From: Streptomyces sp. NBC_01446
GTDB taxonomy: Bacteria > Actinomycetota > Actinomycetes > Streptomycetales > Streptomycetaceae
Length of the DNA: 64,000 bases
Direction of reading: 5' to 3'
Assembly (NCBI RefSeq): GCF_026340095.1
Contig: NZ_JAPEPO010000001.1
Coordinates: 5,666,001 to 5,730,000, forward strand
The notes below the pieces were generated by a model. The model saw only the letters and a program-made list of their open reading frames with translations, did not search any database and was not told where the DNA came from. Below are positions 17,383 to 25,543 of the stretch, one piece after another (position 1 is the first letter of the stretch; each line of letters begins with the position of its first letter). The position numbers were made by a program, and so were the translations under genes.

Positions 17383-18033
17383 TCAGATCCCGGTGCCCGT
17401 TCGGCGCAGGACGCGCAGGGATTCCGTCGCCGAGACCTCGGTGAACGCGCCGGATTCCAGGGCCCTGAGGTAGACGCGGTACGGGGCCTGGCCCGTCCAC
17501 TCGTCGATCTTGACCGGGAACACGTCGTGGATGAGGAGGAGGCCGCCCTCCGCGAGGTGCGGGGCCCAGCCCTCGTAGTCGGCGGTGGCGTGCTCGTCGG
17601 TGTGGCCGCCGTCGATGAAGACGAGGCCGAGCGGGCCGCCCCAGACGGCGGCGACCTGCGGGGAGCGGCCCACCAGGGCGATGACGTGGTCCTCCAGGCC
17701 GGCCGCGTGCAGCGTGCGCCGGAACGTGGGGAGGGTGTCCATGCGGCCGACGACCGGGTCGACGGTCTCCGGGTCGTGGTAGTCCCAGCCCGGCTGCTGC
17801 TCCTCGCTGCCGCGGTGGTGGTCCACGGTGAGCGCGCTCACCCCGGCCTGGCGGGCCGCGTCGGCGAGCAGGATCGTGGAGCGCCCGCAGTACGTGCCGA
17901 CCTCCAGGAGCGGGAGCCCGAGCGCGGCGGCCTCGGCGGCGGCCGCGTAGAGCGCCAGCCCTTCACCGAGAGGCATGAACCCCTTGGCGGCCTCGAAGGC
18001 GGCGAGGATCTCCGGCTTGGGCGCCGCGCTCAT
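17383..18033 (-). CDS. Class I SAM-dependent methyltransferase (CmcI/MdmC-like)
   Basis: A 216-residue methyltransferase of the macrocin/CmcI type. Motif I is LLEVGTYCGRSTI, followed by LTVDHHRGSEEQQ (acidic ribose-binding end), LVFIDGGHTDEHATADYEGW (metal-binding DGxHxxx) and the late motif LIHDVF. The DGGHT and HDVF motifs are those of metal-dependent O-methyltransferase-like folds. I chose ATG 18033 (AGGGG upstream) over an in-frame ATG at 18072. It ends 24 bases before the start of the amidase gene on the same strand, so the two may be co-transcribed. Its substrate cannot be predicted. Confidence 0.82.
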   Translation of the reverse strand: MSAAPKPEILAAFEAAKGFMPLGEGLALYAAAAEAAALGLPLLEVGTYCGRSTILLADAARQAGVSALTVDHHRGSEEQQPGWDYHDPETVDPVVGRMDTLPTFRRTLHAAGLEDHVIALVGRSPQVAAVWGGPLGLVFIDGGHTDEHATADYEGWAPHLAEGGLLLIHDVFPVKIDEWTGQAPYRVYLRALESGAFTEVSATESLRVLRRTGTGI

Positions 18034-18076
18034 GGGTTCCCCTGTCCTAGGCATGTGTACAAGGCCGCCCATGCTG

Positions 18077-18115
18077 CCGTACGCCCCCGTCGCTGGGTGC
18101 GGCGGGGGCGTACGG
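18077..18115 (-). terminator. Hairpin terminator of the M20-hydrolase operon
   Basis: CCGTACGCCCCCG (18077-18089) and CGGGGGCGTACGG (18103-18115) form a perfect 13-bp stem with a 13-base loop, 40 bases beyond the stop of the M20 hydrolase gene. Confidence 0.8.
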
Positions 18116-18155
18116 GGGGTGAGCCCGGGTCAGGGGCGATCGGGGGAGCCGCGGG

Positions 18156-19481
18156 TCAGCAGCTCTGCCAGAGGCGGGTCATGACGCGGACGCCGAACCG
18201 CAGGCCCTCCAGCGGGACGCGCTCGTCGACGCCGTGGAAGAGGCGGCCGTAGTCCAGGTCGTGCGGCAGCTTGAGGCCCTTGAAGCCGAAGCAGCGGATG
18301 TCCAGCTTGGTGAAGGCCTTGGCGTCGGTGCCGCCCGGGTTGCAGTACGGGACCGGGTGGCCGTCGGGGTCCTCGGCGCGCACGGCCTCGCACATGGCGT
18401 CGACGAGCGGGCCGTCGAATGTCGTCTCCATGGCGATGTCGTGGTTGACCCACTCGCGCCGCACGGACGGCAGGAGCAACTCGTCGATGGTGTCGACTAG
18501 TTCCTGCTCGTGGCCGGGCAGGAAGCGGCCGTCGACGCGGGCGGTGGCCCTACCGGGGATGACGTTCGTCTGGTAGCCGGCGGTGAACATGGTGGGGTTC
18601 GCGGAGTTGCGGAGTACCACCTGCATGAAGTCGGCGACCGGTCCCAGCTTGGCGAGTTCGGCGGCGAGGTCGTCGGCCTCGAAGTCGATCTTCACGCCCT
18701 TGAGTTCGGCGGCCTCGGCCAGCAGCGCCCGTACGGGCTCGATGAGGCGGATCGGGAACGTGTGGCGGCCGATGCGGGTGAGGGACTCGGAGAGGTCGGT
18801 GACCGCGTTCTCGTCGTTGGGGGACGAGCCGTGGCCGGCCCGGCCCGTCGCCGTGAGCTCCATCCAGGCCATGCCGCGCTGGGCGTTCTCGATCGGGTAG
18901 ATGCGCTGTGTGTCGTCGAGCGCGTACGAGAATCCGCCGCCCTCGCCGATCGCCTCGGTGACGCCCGCGAAGAGCTCCGGGTGGTGCTCGACGAGCCAGT
19001 GCGCGCCGAACTTGCCGCCCGCCTCCTCGTCGGCGAGGAACGCGAGGACGATCTCCCGCGAGGGGCGGGTGCCGGTGCGGGCGAAGTGGCGGGCGGTGGC
19101 CAGCATCACGGCCACCGTGTCCTTCATGTCGATCGCGCCGCGGCCCCACAGGTAGCCGTCGCGGATCTCGCCGGAGAAGGGCGGCACCTGCCACTCGGCG
19201 GCGTCGGCGGGCACGACGTCGAGGTGGCCGTGCACGAGGAGGGCACCGCGGGTGCCGTCCGCGCCGGGGATACGGGCGATGACGTTCGCCCGGCCCGGCG
19301 CGCTCTCGACGAGGGTCGAGTCGATGCCGGCCTCGGCGAGGCGGGCCACGACCCAGTCGGCGCAGGCGCGCTCGTCGCTCGTCGGGTTGGACGTGTCGAA
19401 GCGGATCAGCTCCGCGCACAGTCCGACGACCTCGGCCTGGGCCTCTTCGGACGCGGGGGTCAGGGCGCTGGGGGTGTTCAT
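18156..19481 (-). CDS. M20-family metallohydrolase (dipeptidase/deacylase type)
   Basis: A 441-residue zinc hydrolase of the M20/M25/M40 family, which cleaves peptide or N-acyl bonds. Motifs: GALLVHGHLDVVPA (zinc ligand His and catalytic Asp), LWGRGAIDMKD (bridging Asp), LAFLADEEAGG (catalytic Glu-Glu) and CNPGGTDAKAF near the end. The dimerisation domain lies about residues 190-330. It overlaps the upstream permease gene by 4 bases (ATGA) and is the last gene of an operon DUF1177-permease-M20, followed by the hairpin at 18077-18115. The substrate could be a dipeptide, N-acylated amino acid or carbamoyl compound imported by the permease; that link is inferred. Confidence 0.9.
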   Translation of the reverse strand: MNTPSALTPASEEAQAEVVGLCAELIRFDTSNPTSDERACADWVVARLAEAGIDSTLVESAPGRANVIARIPGADGTRGALLVHGHLDVVPADAAEWQVPPFSGEIRDGYLWGRGAIDMKDTVAVMLATARHFARTGTRPSREIVLAFLADEEAGGKFGAHWLVEHHPELFAGVTEAIGEGGGFSYALDDTQRIYPIENAQRGMAWMELTATGRAGHGSSPNDENAVTDLSESLTRIGRHTFPIRLIEPVRALLAEAAELKGVKIDFEADDLAAELAKLGPVADFMQVVLRNSANPTMFTAGYQTNVIPGRATARVDGRFLPGHEQELVDTIDELLLPSVRREWVNHDIAMETTFDGPLVDAMCEAVRAEDPDGHPVPYCNPGGTDAKAFTKLDIRCFGFKGLKLPHDLDYGRLFHGVDERVPLEGLRFGVRVMTRLWQSC

Positions 19482-20851
19482 GCCGCTCCCACGGGGGTCG
19501 CTTCGGGGGCGGCGGGGACGGTGTCCTCGTTGTCCAGGGTGGAGGTGCCGTACGGCCGCACGAGGCCGAGGAGGCCGAGGACGGAGTACAGGACGAAGGC
19601 GGTGGCGAGCGAGTTGAGCGCCGGGATGCCGACGGTCACGTACTTGCCGACGCAGAACGCGGCGATCCAGATCACGATCGACAAGGGCACCCAGGTCGGC
19701 GACGACGCGGGCAGTGTCCCGGCCTCGCGGGTCTCGTCGAGCGGCTTGCGCATGCGCCGTACGACCCAGTACTCGGCCACGATGATGCCGCCGATGGGCG
19801 GGATGGCGACGCCGAGCACGGACAGGAACTCGGTGAAGTGGGTCATGATGCCGACGGCCGAGAGCAGGGTGCCCGCGAGGCCGAGCGCGACGGTGACGGC
19901 GCCGCGGTGCAGGCGCTTGCCGAAGACGACCTGGAAGAAGTTGACGACGCCGAGCGAGGAGCCGTACAGGTTCCAGTCGTTGATCTTCGCGGTGGACATC
20001 AGGACCACGATCACACCGAAGGCGCCCGAGGTGGAGAGCACGATGTGCGACACCTCGCTGGACTTCACCAGGTGGCCGAGCAGCACGCCCGTGAGGCCGA
20101 CGATGTACTCGGAGAGGATCATCGACGAGGCGCTCTGCAGGAAGACGTGCGAGCCCTTGCGGTTGTAGCGGGTCATCTCGGGGGAGACGATCGCGCCGGT
20201 CATGTAGCCGCCCGCGATGGCGGTGGCCGCGACGGCGAGCGGGATCGTCTGCCCCGGCGCCGGCGAGCTGATCAGGTCGCCGATGGAGTGGTCCATCAGG
20301 GCGTTCGTGACCGACCAGGCGACCAGGGCGAAGAACAGCGGCGTGACGATCTTCGCGAAGAGCGCCATGTAGCGGAAGCCGAAGATGACCAGAACCGTGA
20401 TAGCGAGGCCCGCGGCCACGCACCACACCCACGACGGGCCGCCGACGAGCGCGGACACGCTGTTGCCGAAGATCGTGTTCTGCACGCCGAACCAGCCGAC
20501 GAGGCTGACGGCGATGACGAAGCTGACCAGCGCGGAGCCGTTGCGGCCGAAGCCGATCCAGCGGGTCAGCATCGGGGTCGCGAGGCCCTCACGCATGCCG
20601 GCCAGGCCGATCGCGAAGATCACCACTTCGAGGATGACCGCGCCGAGCGTGAAGGCGAGGAACGCGTTCCCGAAGGTCATGCCGACGCCGATGGTGGCGC
20701 CCAGCGTGAACTGCGAGATGGATCCCGACTGGGCGAGCCACTGGAGCAGCATCGTCCAGAAGCCGAGGCGCTGGTCGCGCGGGACGCGGGAGAGCGAGTA
20801 GTCGTCGCTGCCCAGGTTCTTGCCCGGCGTCTCTGCTGTGGTGGCGGTCAT
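19478..20851 (-). CDS. NCS1 / cytosine-permease-type transporter
   Basis: A 457-residue integral membrane transporter with about 12 hydrophobic helices, of the nucleobase-cation-symport-1 (CodB-like) family. Recognisable parts are the N-terminal LGFWTMLLQWLAQSGSISQFTLGATIGVGM and the pair GGYMTGAIVSPEMTRYNR, typical of NCS1 permeases for cytosine, purines, hydantoins or similar ring compounds. It overlaps both neighbours by 4 bases (ATGA), so it is coupled to the DUF1177 gene before it and the M20 hydrolase after it. Context favours uptake of a nitrogenous compound that the hydrolase then opens; the real substrate is unknown. Confidence 0.88.
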   Translation of the reverse strand: MTATTAETPGKNLGSDDYSLSRVPRDQRLGFWTMLLQWLAQSGSISQFTLGATIGVGMTFGNAFLAFTLGAVILEVVIFAIGLAGMREGLATPMLTRWIGFGRNGSALVSFVIAVSLVGWFGVQNTIFGNSVSALVGGPSWVWCVAAGLAITVLVIFGFRYMALFAKIVTPLFFALVAWSVTNALMDHSIGDLISSPAPGQTIPLAVAATAIAGGYMTGAIVSPEMTRYNRKGSHVFLQSASSMILSEYIVGLTGVLLGHLVKSSEVSHIVLSTSGAFGVIVVLMSTAKINDWNLYGSSLGVVNFFQVVFGKRLHRGAVTVALGLAGTLLSAVGIMTHFTEFLSVLGVAIPPIGGIIVAEYWVVRRMRKPLDETREAGTLPASSPTWVPLSIVIWIAAFCVGKYVTVGIPALNSLATAFVLYSVLGLLGLVRPYGTSTLDNEDTVPAAPEATPVGAA

Positions 20852-21813
20852 GAGGACTCACGGCTCTCACGGCTCTCACGGCCGAGCGTCTGAAGGTGGG
20901 ACAGGGAGCCGTAGCGGCTCAGGAGGTTGTCGAACTCCGCCTCGTCGTGGAAGTCGAGGCGGCCGCCCCCGTACGCCTTGGCCGTCTCGACGGCGAAGCG
21001 TGCGGCACTGGCGATGTCGGTCTCATGGCTCGCGCCGGTCTGGCAGCCGGGGACCGCGGCGGCCGAGGTGACCGCGAGGCCGACGACCGGAGCGGGGGTC
21101 GCCGTGGCCGGCTGGAGGATCGAATTGATGTGATGTGCACCGTTACCGTACGGCGTGATGTCCTGGGTGGTCACCGGGTATGTGACCAAGGGCTCACCCG
21201 TGACGACCGCGAGCAGCTCGCCGAGCGCCTCGCTGACCCGCAGCACCCACCCCTCCTTGACCGTGGGGGACAGGGCCAGGCCCTTGTGGTTGATGATCCG
21301 GTTGCCCTTGGTGGTGTCGATGGAGAGCACGGCCTCCATCTCGCCGGTGACCTCGTGCCGGTTCATCGTGGCGATGTCGACCGGGGAGTCCATGAAGGGG
21401 ACCGGGTTGTGCGGCGCGGTCGGCGCGTCCGGGCAGATGTGCGTGGCGACGATGACGTCACCCGGCAGCACATCGCCCTTGCGGCGCATGTCGAGCAGCT
21501 TGGCCGCGGTGGCGAGCGCGGCGGCGGCGCCGTCCGCGTCGGAGACCAGGCCCGTCATCCCGGGCCGGGCGCCGACGCCGCCGAGGCGGCCGACCACGCC
21601 GAGCGTGCGGGCTGAACCGCCGCTCGTACGTCCCGTGCTGCCCGGGATCCGAACCAGTACGAAGTCGGTCGAGCCGCGCTCGCCGGTGACGGTGGTGACC
21701 TGGGCGCCGGAGCCCTGCGGGCCCGCGACCGAGTCGAGGTACTCCACGGCGCGTTTGCCGTCGGCGTTCGGGTCGTCGAGGAGTTCGACGATGTCAAGGA
21801 CGTACTTCAGCAT
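20848..21813 (-). CDS. DUF1177-family protein
   Basis: A 321-residue protein of the DUF1177 family, of unknown function. Conserved-looking stretches are GVVGRLGGVGARPGMTGLVSDADGA, VIVATHICPDAPTAPHNPVPFM, the STKGN-like IDTTKGNRIIN, and AVPGCQTGASHETD. Histidines, aspartates and a cysteine in these blocks suggest a metal- or cofactor-binding enzyme. It is the first gene of the operon with the permease and hydrolase, and diverges from an IclR regulator 149 bases away. The C-terminus (RESRESRESS) is encoded by 9-bp repeats at about 20855-20882, probably a variable, non-essential tail. Confidence 0.82.
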   Translation of the reverse strand: MLKYVLDIVELLDDPNADGKRAVEYLDSVAGPQGSGAQVTTVTGERGSTDFVLVRIPGSTGRTSGGSARTLGVVGRLGGVGARPGMTGLVSDADGAAAALATAAKLLDMRRKGDVLPGDVIVATHICPDAPTAPHNPVPFMDSPVDIATMNRHEVTGEMEAVLSIDTTKGNRIINHKGLALSPTVKEGWVLRVSEALGELLAVVTGEPLVTYPVTTQDITPYGNGAHHINSILQPATATPAPVVGLAVTSAAAVPGCQTGASHETDIASAARFAVETAKAYGGGRLDFHDEAEFDNLLSRYGSLSHLQTLGRESRESRESS

Positions 21814-21886
21814 TGGGCGGCCTCTCTCGCTCCCGACACTCACTCCAGGTCGGGTGGTGCTGACAGCAGACTCGGGATCAGTTAGC

Positions 21887-21898
21887 GTTGTCGGCAAC
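21887..21898. promoter_or_regulatory. Candidate operator in the DUF1177/IclR divergent promoter
   Basis: GTTGTCGGCAAC forms an inverted repeat (GTTG/CAAC) in the 149-bp gap between the DUF1177 operon (minus, start 21813) and the IclR gene (plus, start 21963). A site for the adjacent IclR protein is expected here; the exact sequence is a guess. Confidence 0.35.
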
Positions 21899-21962
21899 TG
21901 TTTCCCGTTATCTGCAATTAAGGTCTGAATGCTGAGATGCGCGGATCTTGAGAGGTGTGGCG

Positions 21963-22784
21963 ATGAGTGAGATCCCGCTGGACCGCAGGACGCCCACGGG
22001 CGCGCTGCAGACGGTCGACCGGGCCCTGCTCGTGCTGCTCGCCTTCGAGCGGACACGGCCGGACTGGGGCGTGACCGAGATCGCGGCGGAGTTCGGCTGG
22101 GACACCTCGGTGGCGCAGCGGCTCCTGTCCACGCTCGCCGGACGCGGCTTCCTGGTCTCCGACCCGGCGACGCGCCGCTACCGGATGGGCCCCGCCGTGC
22201 TGCGGCTCGGCCGGATGTGGGAGCGCTCGGGCTCACTCGAACTGCTTGCCGCGCCCGTCCTCGAGGAGCTGGGCCGGGCGACCGGCGACACCGTCCTGTT
22301 CTGTCTGCCGGACAGCTTCCACATGCGCTGCGTCGCGGCCGTCGAGGGCGAGTCGGGGCCGCTGCGCTACTACCCGCTGGTCGGCGAGCTGTATCCGGCG
22401 CACGCCGGAGCCACCAGTAAGTCGTTCTACGCGTTCCTGCCCGACGAGCAGCGCCACCGGCTGTTCCGCGGCCGCCCCATGGCCCGCTTCACCGACCGCA
22501 CGGTCACCGACCCGGACGAGCTGGAGCGGGAGCTGGTGCAGGTGCGCGCCCAGGGTTACGCCTGGACGGTCGGCGAGTACGACGCCGGGATCGCGACGGT
22601 CGCCGTGCCGGTCTTCCTGGGCCGCGAGCCCTACGGCAGCCTCAGCCTCGGCGCTGCCAAGGAGCGCTTCGCCGACGGCCCCGAGGGCCGGCTCGACGCC
22701 CTGCGCAAGGCGGCGAGCCTGCTGGAGAAGCGGCTCACCCATCCCCCGCAGCGCACGCGCAAGCCGCGCGCCCCGCAGTCCTGA
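21963..22784 (+). CDS. IclR-family transcriptional regulator
   Basis: A 273-residue IclR regulator: N-terminal winged helix (about residues 12-75, with VTEIAAEFGWDTSVAQRLLSTLAGRGFL) and a C-terminal effector domain (about 90-255, with GATSKSFYAFL and WTVGEYDAGIATVAVPVF). ATG 21963 was chosen; alternative in-frame starts lie a few codons upstream. It is divergent from the DUF1177-permease-M20 operon and probably controls it in response to the imported compound. It is followed after 99 bases by pepE on the same strand. Confidence 0.9.
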   Translation: MSEIPLDRRTPTGALQTVDRALLVLLAFERTRPDWGVTEIAAEFGWDTSVAQRLLSTLAGRGFLVSDPATRRYRMGPAVLRLGRMWERSGSLELLAAPVLEELGRATGDTVLFCLPDSFHMRCVAAVEGESGPLRYYPLVGELYPAHAGATSKSFYAFLPDEQRHRLFRGRPMARFTDRTVTDPDELERELVQVRAQGYAWTVGEYDAGIATVAVPVFLGREPYGSLSLGAAKERFADGPEGRLDALRKAASLLEKRLTHPPQRTRKPRAPQS

Positions 22785-22840
22785 AGTCCTGAAGTCCTCC
22801 AGGGCTGAAGCCCTCCAGTCCTGAGGCCGTCCAGCTCTGT
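22785..22840 (+). repeat. Degenerate CCTGAAGTCCTC-type short repeats
   Basis: After the IclR stop, variants of a 9-12-base unit (CCTGAAGTC, CCTGAAGTCCTCCAG, GCTGAAGCCCTCCAG, CCTGAGGCCGTCCAG) run for about 55 bases before pepE. AGGGCT and AGCCCT can pair into a short hairpin. It looks like replication-slippage growth of a short unit, perhaps acting as a weak attenuator. No gene fits here. Confidence 0.5.
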
Positions 22841-22883
22841 CCCCAGCCCCGAAGTGCCGAACCACCCCTGAGGAGTTACTCCC

Positions 22884-23612
22884 TTGAACCTGCTGCTGCT
22901 CTCCAACTCCACCCAGTACGGCCGCGGTTACCTCGCACACGCACTGGACACCGTCACCGGCTTCCTGCCCCCGAAGGCCCGGCTCGCGTTCGTGCCGTAC
23001 GCCCTCGCGGACCACGACACGTACACGGACCGGGTGCGGGGCGCGCTCGAAGGCGCCGGGATCGGTGTGCGCGGTGTGCACGAGGGCGACGACCCGGTGG
23101 CCGAACTCGCCGCCGCCGACGCCGTGTTCATCGGAGGCGGCAACTCCTTCCGGCTGCTGAGCGCGCTCTACCGCACCGGCCTGCGTGACGCCCTGATCAA
23201 GGCGGTCGGCGGCGGCCTGCCCTACATGGGCGCGAGCGCCGGCACGAACATGGCGGCGCCCAGCCTGCGCACGAGCAACGACATGCCGATCGTGCAGCCC
23301 CCGTCGTTCGAGGCGCTCGGCCTCGTCCCCTTCCAGATCAACCCGCACTACCTGGACCCGGACCCGGCCTCCACGCACAAGGGCGAGACCCGCGAGGAGC
23401 GCCTCACCGAGTTCCTCGAGGAGAACGACGTACCGGTGCTCGGCCTGCGTGAGGGGTCCTGGCTGCGGGTGAACGGCGAACGCGCCGCGGTTCAGGGCGA
23501 GCGTGCTGCCCGCCTCTTCACCCGCGACGCGTCCCCGAAGGAGCTGCCGGTCGGCTCCGATGTCTCCGAACTGCTCAGCTGCGAGCCGCGGTTCGACTCT
23601 CCTGCGCGATGA
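22884..23612 (+). CDS. pepE: Dipeptidase E (S51 peptidase)
   Basis: A 242-residue S51-family peptidase, cytoplasmic, which in the founding members cleaves Asp-X dipeptides. Key parts: AVFIGGGNSFRLL, the nucleophilic serine in YMGASAGTNMAAP, and the histidine-bearing FQINPHYLDPDP. Length matches PepE (about 230 residues). It has GAGGAG upstream and follows the IclR gene, so it may belong to the same catabolic module as the M20 hydrolase. The last 38 bases overlap the 3' end of the convergent MFS transporter gene. Confidence 0.9.
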   Translation: MNLLLLSNSTQYGRGYLAHALDTVTGFLPPKARLAFVPYALADHDTYTDRVRGALEGAGIGVRGVHEGDDPVAELAAADAVFIGGGNSFRLLSALYRTGLRDALIKAVGGGLPYMGASAGTNMAAPSLRTSNDMPIVQPPSFEALGLVPFQINPHYLDPDPASTHKGETREERLTEFLEENDVPVLGLREGSWLRVNGERAAVQGERAARLFTRDASPKELPVGSDVSELLSCEPRFDSPAR

Positions 23613-25332
23613 GCTCCAGGGCCAGGTCGACGTCGACCGGCCGGTCCTCGCCGTGGTGCGTCGCCGCGGAGGCGCGCGGCGCGTGCCCGGTGGCGGTGGC
23701 GGCCAGCACGTACGAGCCGCCGTCCGGGACCTCCAGGGCGTAACGGCCCTCGTGGTCGGTGAGCGCGGCGCCCGCCTGGCGGCCGCGCCGGTCGATCAGC
23801 GTGACCTTGGCACGGTGGACCGGCAGGCCCGCCGCGTCGAGCACCTGGCCGCGGAAGCCTCCGAGGACCTCCTCGGCGCGCTCCAGCGCCGCGTCCTCCT
23901 CGCTGCTGGCGCGCAGCTGCGGCTTGGTCGCCTGGCGCTGCTTCGGCAGGAAGACGGCGAGCAGGACGCCCATGGCGACCGCGCCGGTGGCGATCAGGAA
24001 CGAGATGCGGAAGCCGTGCATGGTGGGCACGGCCGCGCCGCCGACGTGGTTCGCCGTGTTGGCGAGGACCATGCCGATCACGGCGCTCGACACCGAGGTG
24101 CCGATGGACCGCATCAGGGTGTTGAGACCGTTGGCCGCACCCGTCTCGGACGCGTCGACGGCGCCGATGATCAGGGCGGGCAGCGAGGAGTACGCGAGGC
24201 CGATGCCGGCGCCCACGACCACCGAGATGACGATGGTCTGCCAGGCGGCGCTCATCAGGCCGAGGCCGGCGCCGTAGCCGATCGCGATGATCAGCATGCC
24301 GAGGATCAGGGTGATCTTCGGGCCGTACTTCGCCGAGAGGCGCGCGTACACGGGGGCCGTGAACATCATCGTGAGGCCGAGCGGCGCCACGCACAGGCCC
24401 GCGACGACCATCGACTGGCCGAGGCCGTAGCCGGTCGCCTTCGGCAGCTGGAGGAGCTGCGGCAGGACGAGCGAGATCGCGTAGAACGCGACACCGACCA
24501 TGATCGAGGCGAGGTTGGTGAGGAGCACCTCGCGCCGGGCCGTGGTGCGCAGGTCCACGAGCGGGGCCTTGAGCTTCAGCTCCATCACGCCCCACAGCAC
24601 GAGCACGACGAAGGCCGCGCCGAACAGGCCGAGCGTCATCGGGTCGGTCCAGCCCCAGTCACTGCCCTTGGTGATCGGCAGCAGGAAGAGGACGAGTCCG
24701 GCGGACAGGCCGATCGCGCCGAGGACGTCGAAGCTGCCCTCGGCCTTGACCGAGCTCTCCGGGACGAAGAAGAGGGTGAGCAGGATCGCGACGACGCCGA
24801 GGCCCGCCGCGCCGAAGAAGAGGGCGTGCCAGTCGGCGTGCTGGGCCACGAGGGCCGCCAGCGGGAGCGCGAGTCCGCCGCCGACGCCGATGGAGGAGCT
24901 CATCAGGGCCATCGCGGACCCGAGCTTCTCGCGCGGCAGCTCGTCGCGCATCAGGCCGATGCCGAGGGGGATGGCGCCCATGGCGAAGCCCTGGAGGGCG
25001 CGGCCCACGATCATCACGATGAGATCGCTGGTGAAGCCCGCGACGAGCGAGCCGACGACCATGACCGCGAGGCTGGTGAGCAGCATCCGGCGCTTGCCGT
25101 AGAGGTCGCCGAGGCGGCCCATGATCGGGGTGGCGACGGCGCCCGCGAGGAGGGTCGAGGTCAGGACCCAGGTCGCGTTGGAGGGGGCGGTGCCGAGCAG
25201 GACCGGGAGGTCCTTGATGACCGGAACGAGAAGCGTCTGCATCACCGCGACGGTGATACCGGCGAAGGCGAGTACGGGGACGACTCCGCGTATCCCGCGT
25301 TGCGCGGTCGGCCGTTGGGTCGTCTGCGTCAT
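23575..25332 (-). CDS. DHA2-family MFS transporter fused to a carboxypeptidase-regulatory-like domain
   Basis: A 585-residue multidrug-type transporter. Residues about 15-470 hold 14 membrane helices with MFS motif A (MGRLGDLYGKRRMLL) and the drug-proton antiporter motif C-like GGGLALPLAALVA. Residues about 490-575 form a beta-sandwich like CarboxypepD_reg (GFRGQVLDAAGLPVHRAKVTL, then DHEGRYALEVPDGGSYVLAATATG), an add-on normally found on secreted or surface proteins. With 14 helices this domain would be cytoplasmic. Substrate unknown; drug or metabolite export is the family default. Its 3' end is convergent with pepE and overlaps it by 38 bases. Confidence 0.87.
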   Translation of the reverse strand: MTQTTQRPTAQRGIRGVVPVLAFAGITVAVMQTLLVPVIKDLPVLLGTAPSNATWVLTSTLLAGAVATPIMGRLGDLYGKRRMLLTSLAVMVVGSLVAGFTSDLIVMIVGRALQGFAMGAIPLGIGLMRDELPREKLGSAMALMSSSIGVGGGLALPLAALVAQHADWHALFFGAAGLGVVAILLTLFFVPESSVKAEGSFDVLGAIGLSAGLVLFLLPITKGSDWGWTDPMTLGLFGAAFVVLVLWGVMELKLKAPLVDLRTTARREVLLTNLASIMVGVAFYAISLVLPQLLQLPKATGYGLGQSMVVAGLCVAPLGLTMMFTAPVYARLSAKYGPKITLILGMLIIAIGYGAGLGLMSAAWQTIVISVVVGAGIGLAYSSLPALIIGAVDASETGAANGLNTLMRSIGTSVSSAVIGMVLANTANHVGGAAVPTMHGFRISFLIATGAVAMGVLLAVFLPKQRQATKPQLRASSEEDAALERAEEVLGGFRGQVLDAAGLPVHRAKVTLIDRRGRQAGAALTDHEGRYALEVPDGGSYVLAATATGHAPRASAATHHGEDRPVDVDLALELIAQESRTAARS

Positions 25333-25518
25333 TACGTAGTGCCTCCGGAGGCAGAGAGTTCAGGCGTCGCGCGGGCGGCGGGTTTCGCGCGTCGGGTACG
25401 TGCAAGCTGAACCCGTTACCTGGGGCGACTATTCCGACGGGCGTCGTACAAGGGGAAGTCTTGAAGGTCTTTACCTTTTGATTACACGTCTCGCTCGCCG
25501 TCTGGCCTTCCGTCAGAT

Positions 25519-25532
25519 TGGAACGTGTTCTA
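25519..25532. promoter_or_regulatory. KstR-type operator 3
   Basis: TGGAACGTGTTCTA fits TnnAACnnGTTnnA at all fixed positions and ends 12 bases before the ATG of the FadE34-like gene. A repressor bound here would cover the start region itself. Confidence 0.75.
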
Positions 25533-25543
25533 CCGTGCGCCGC

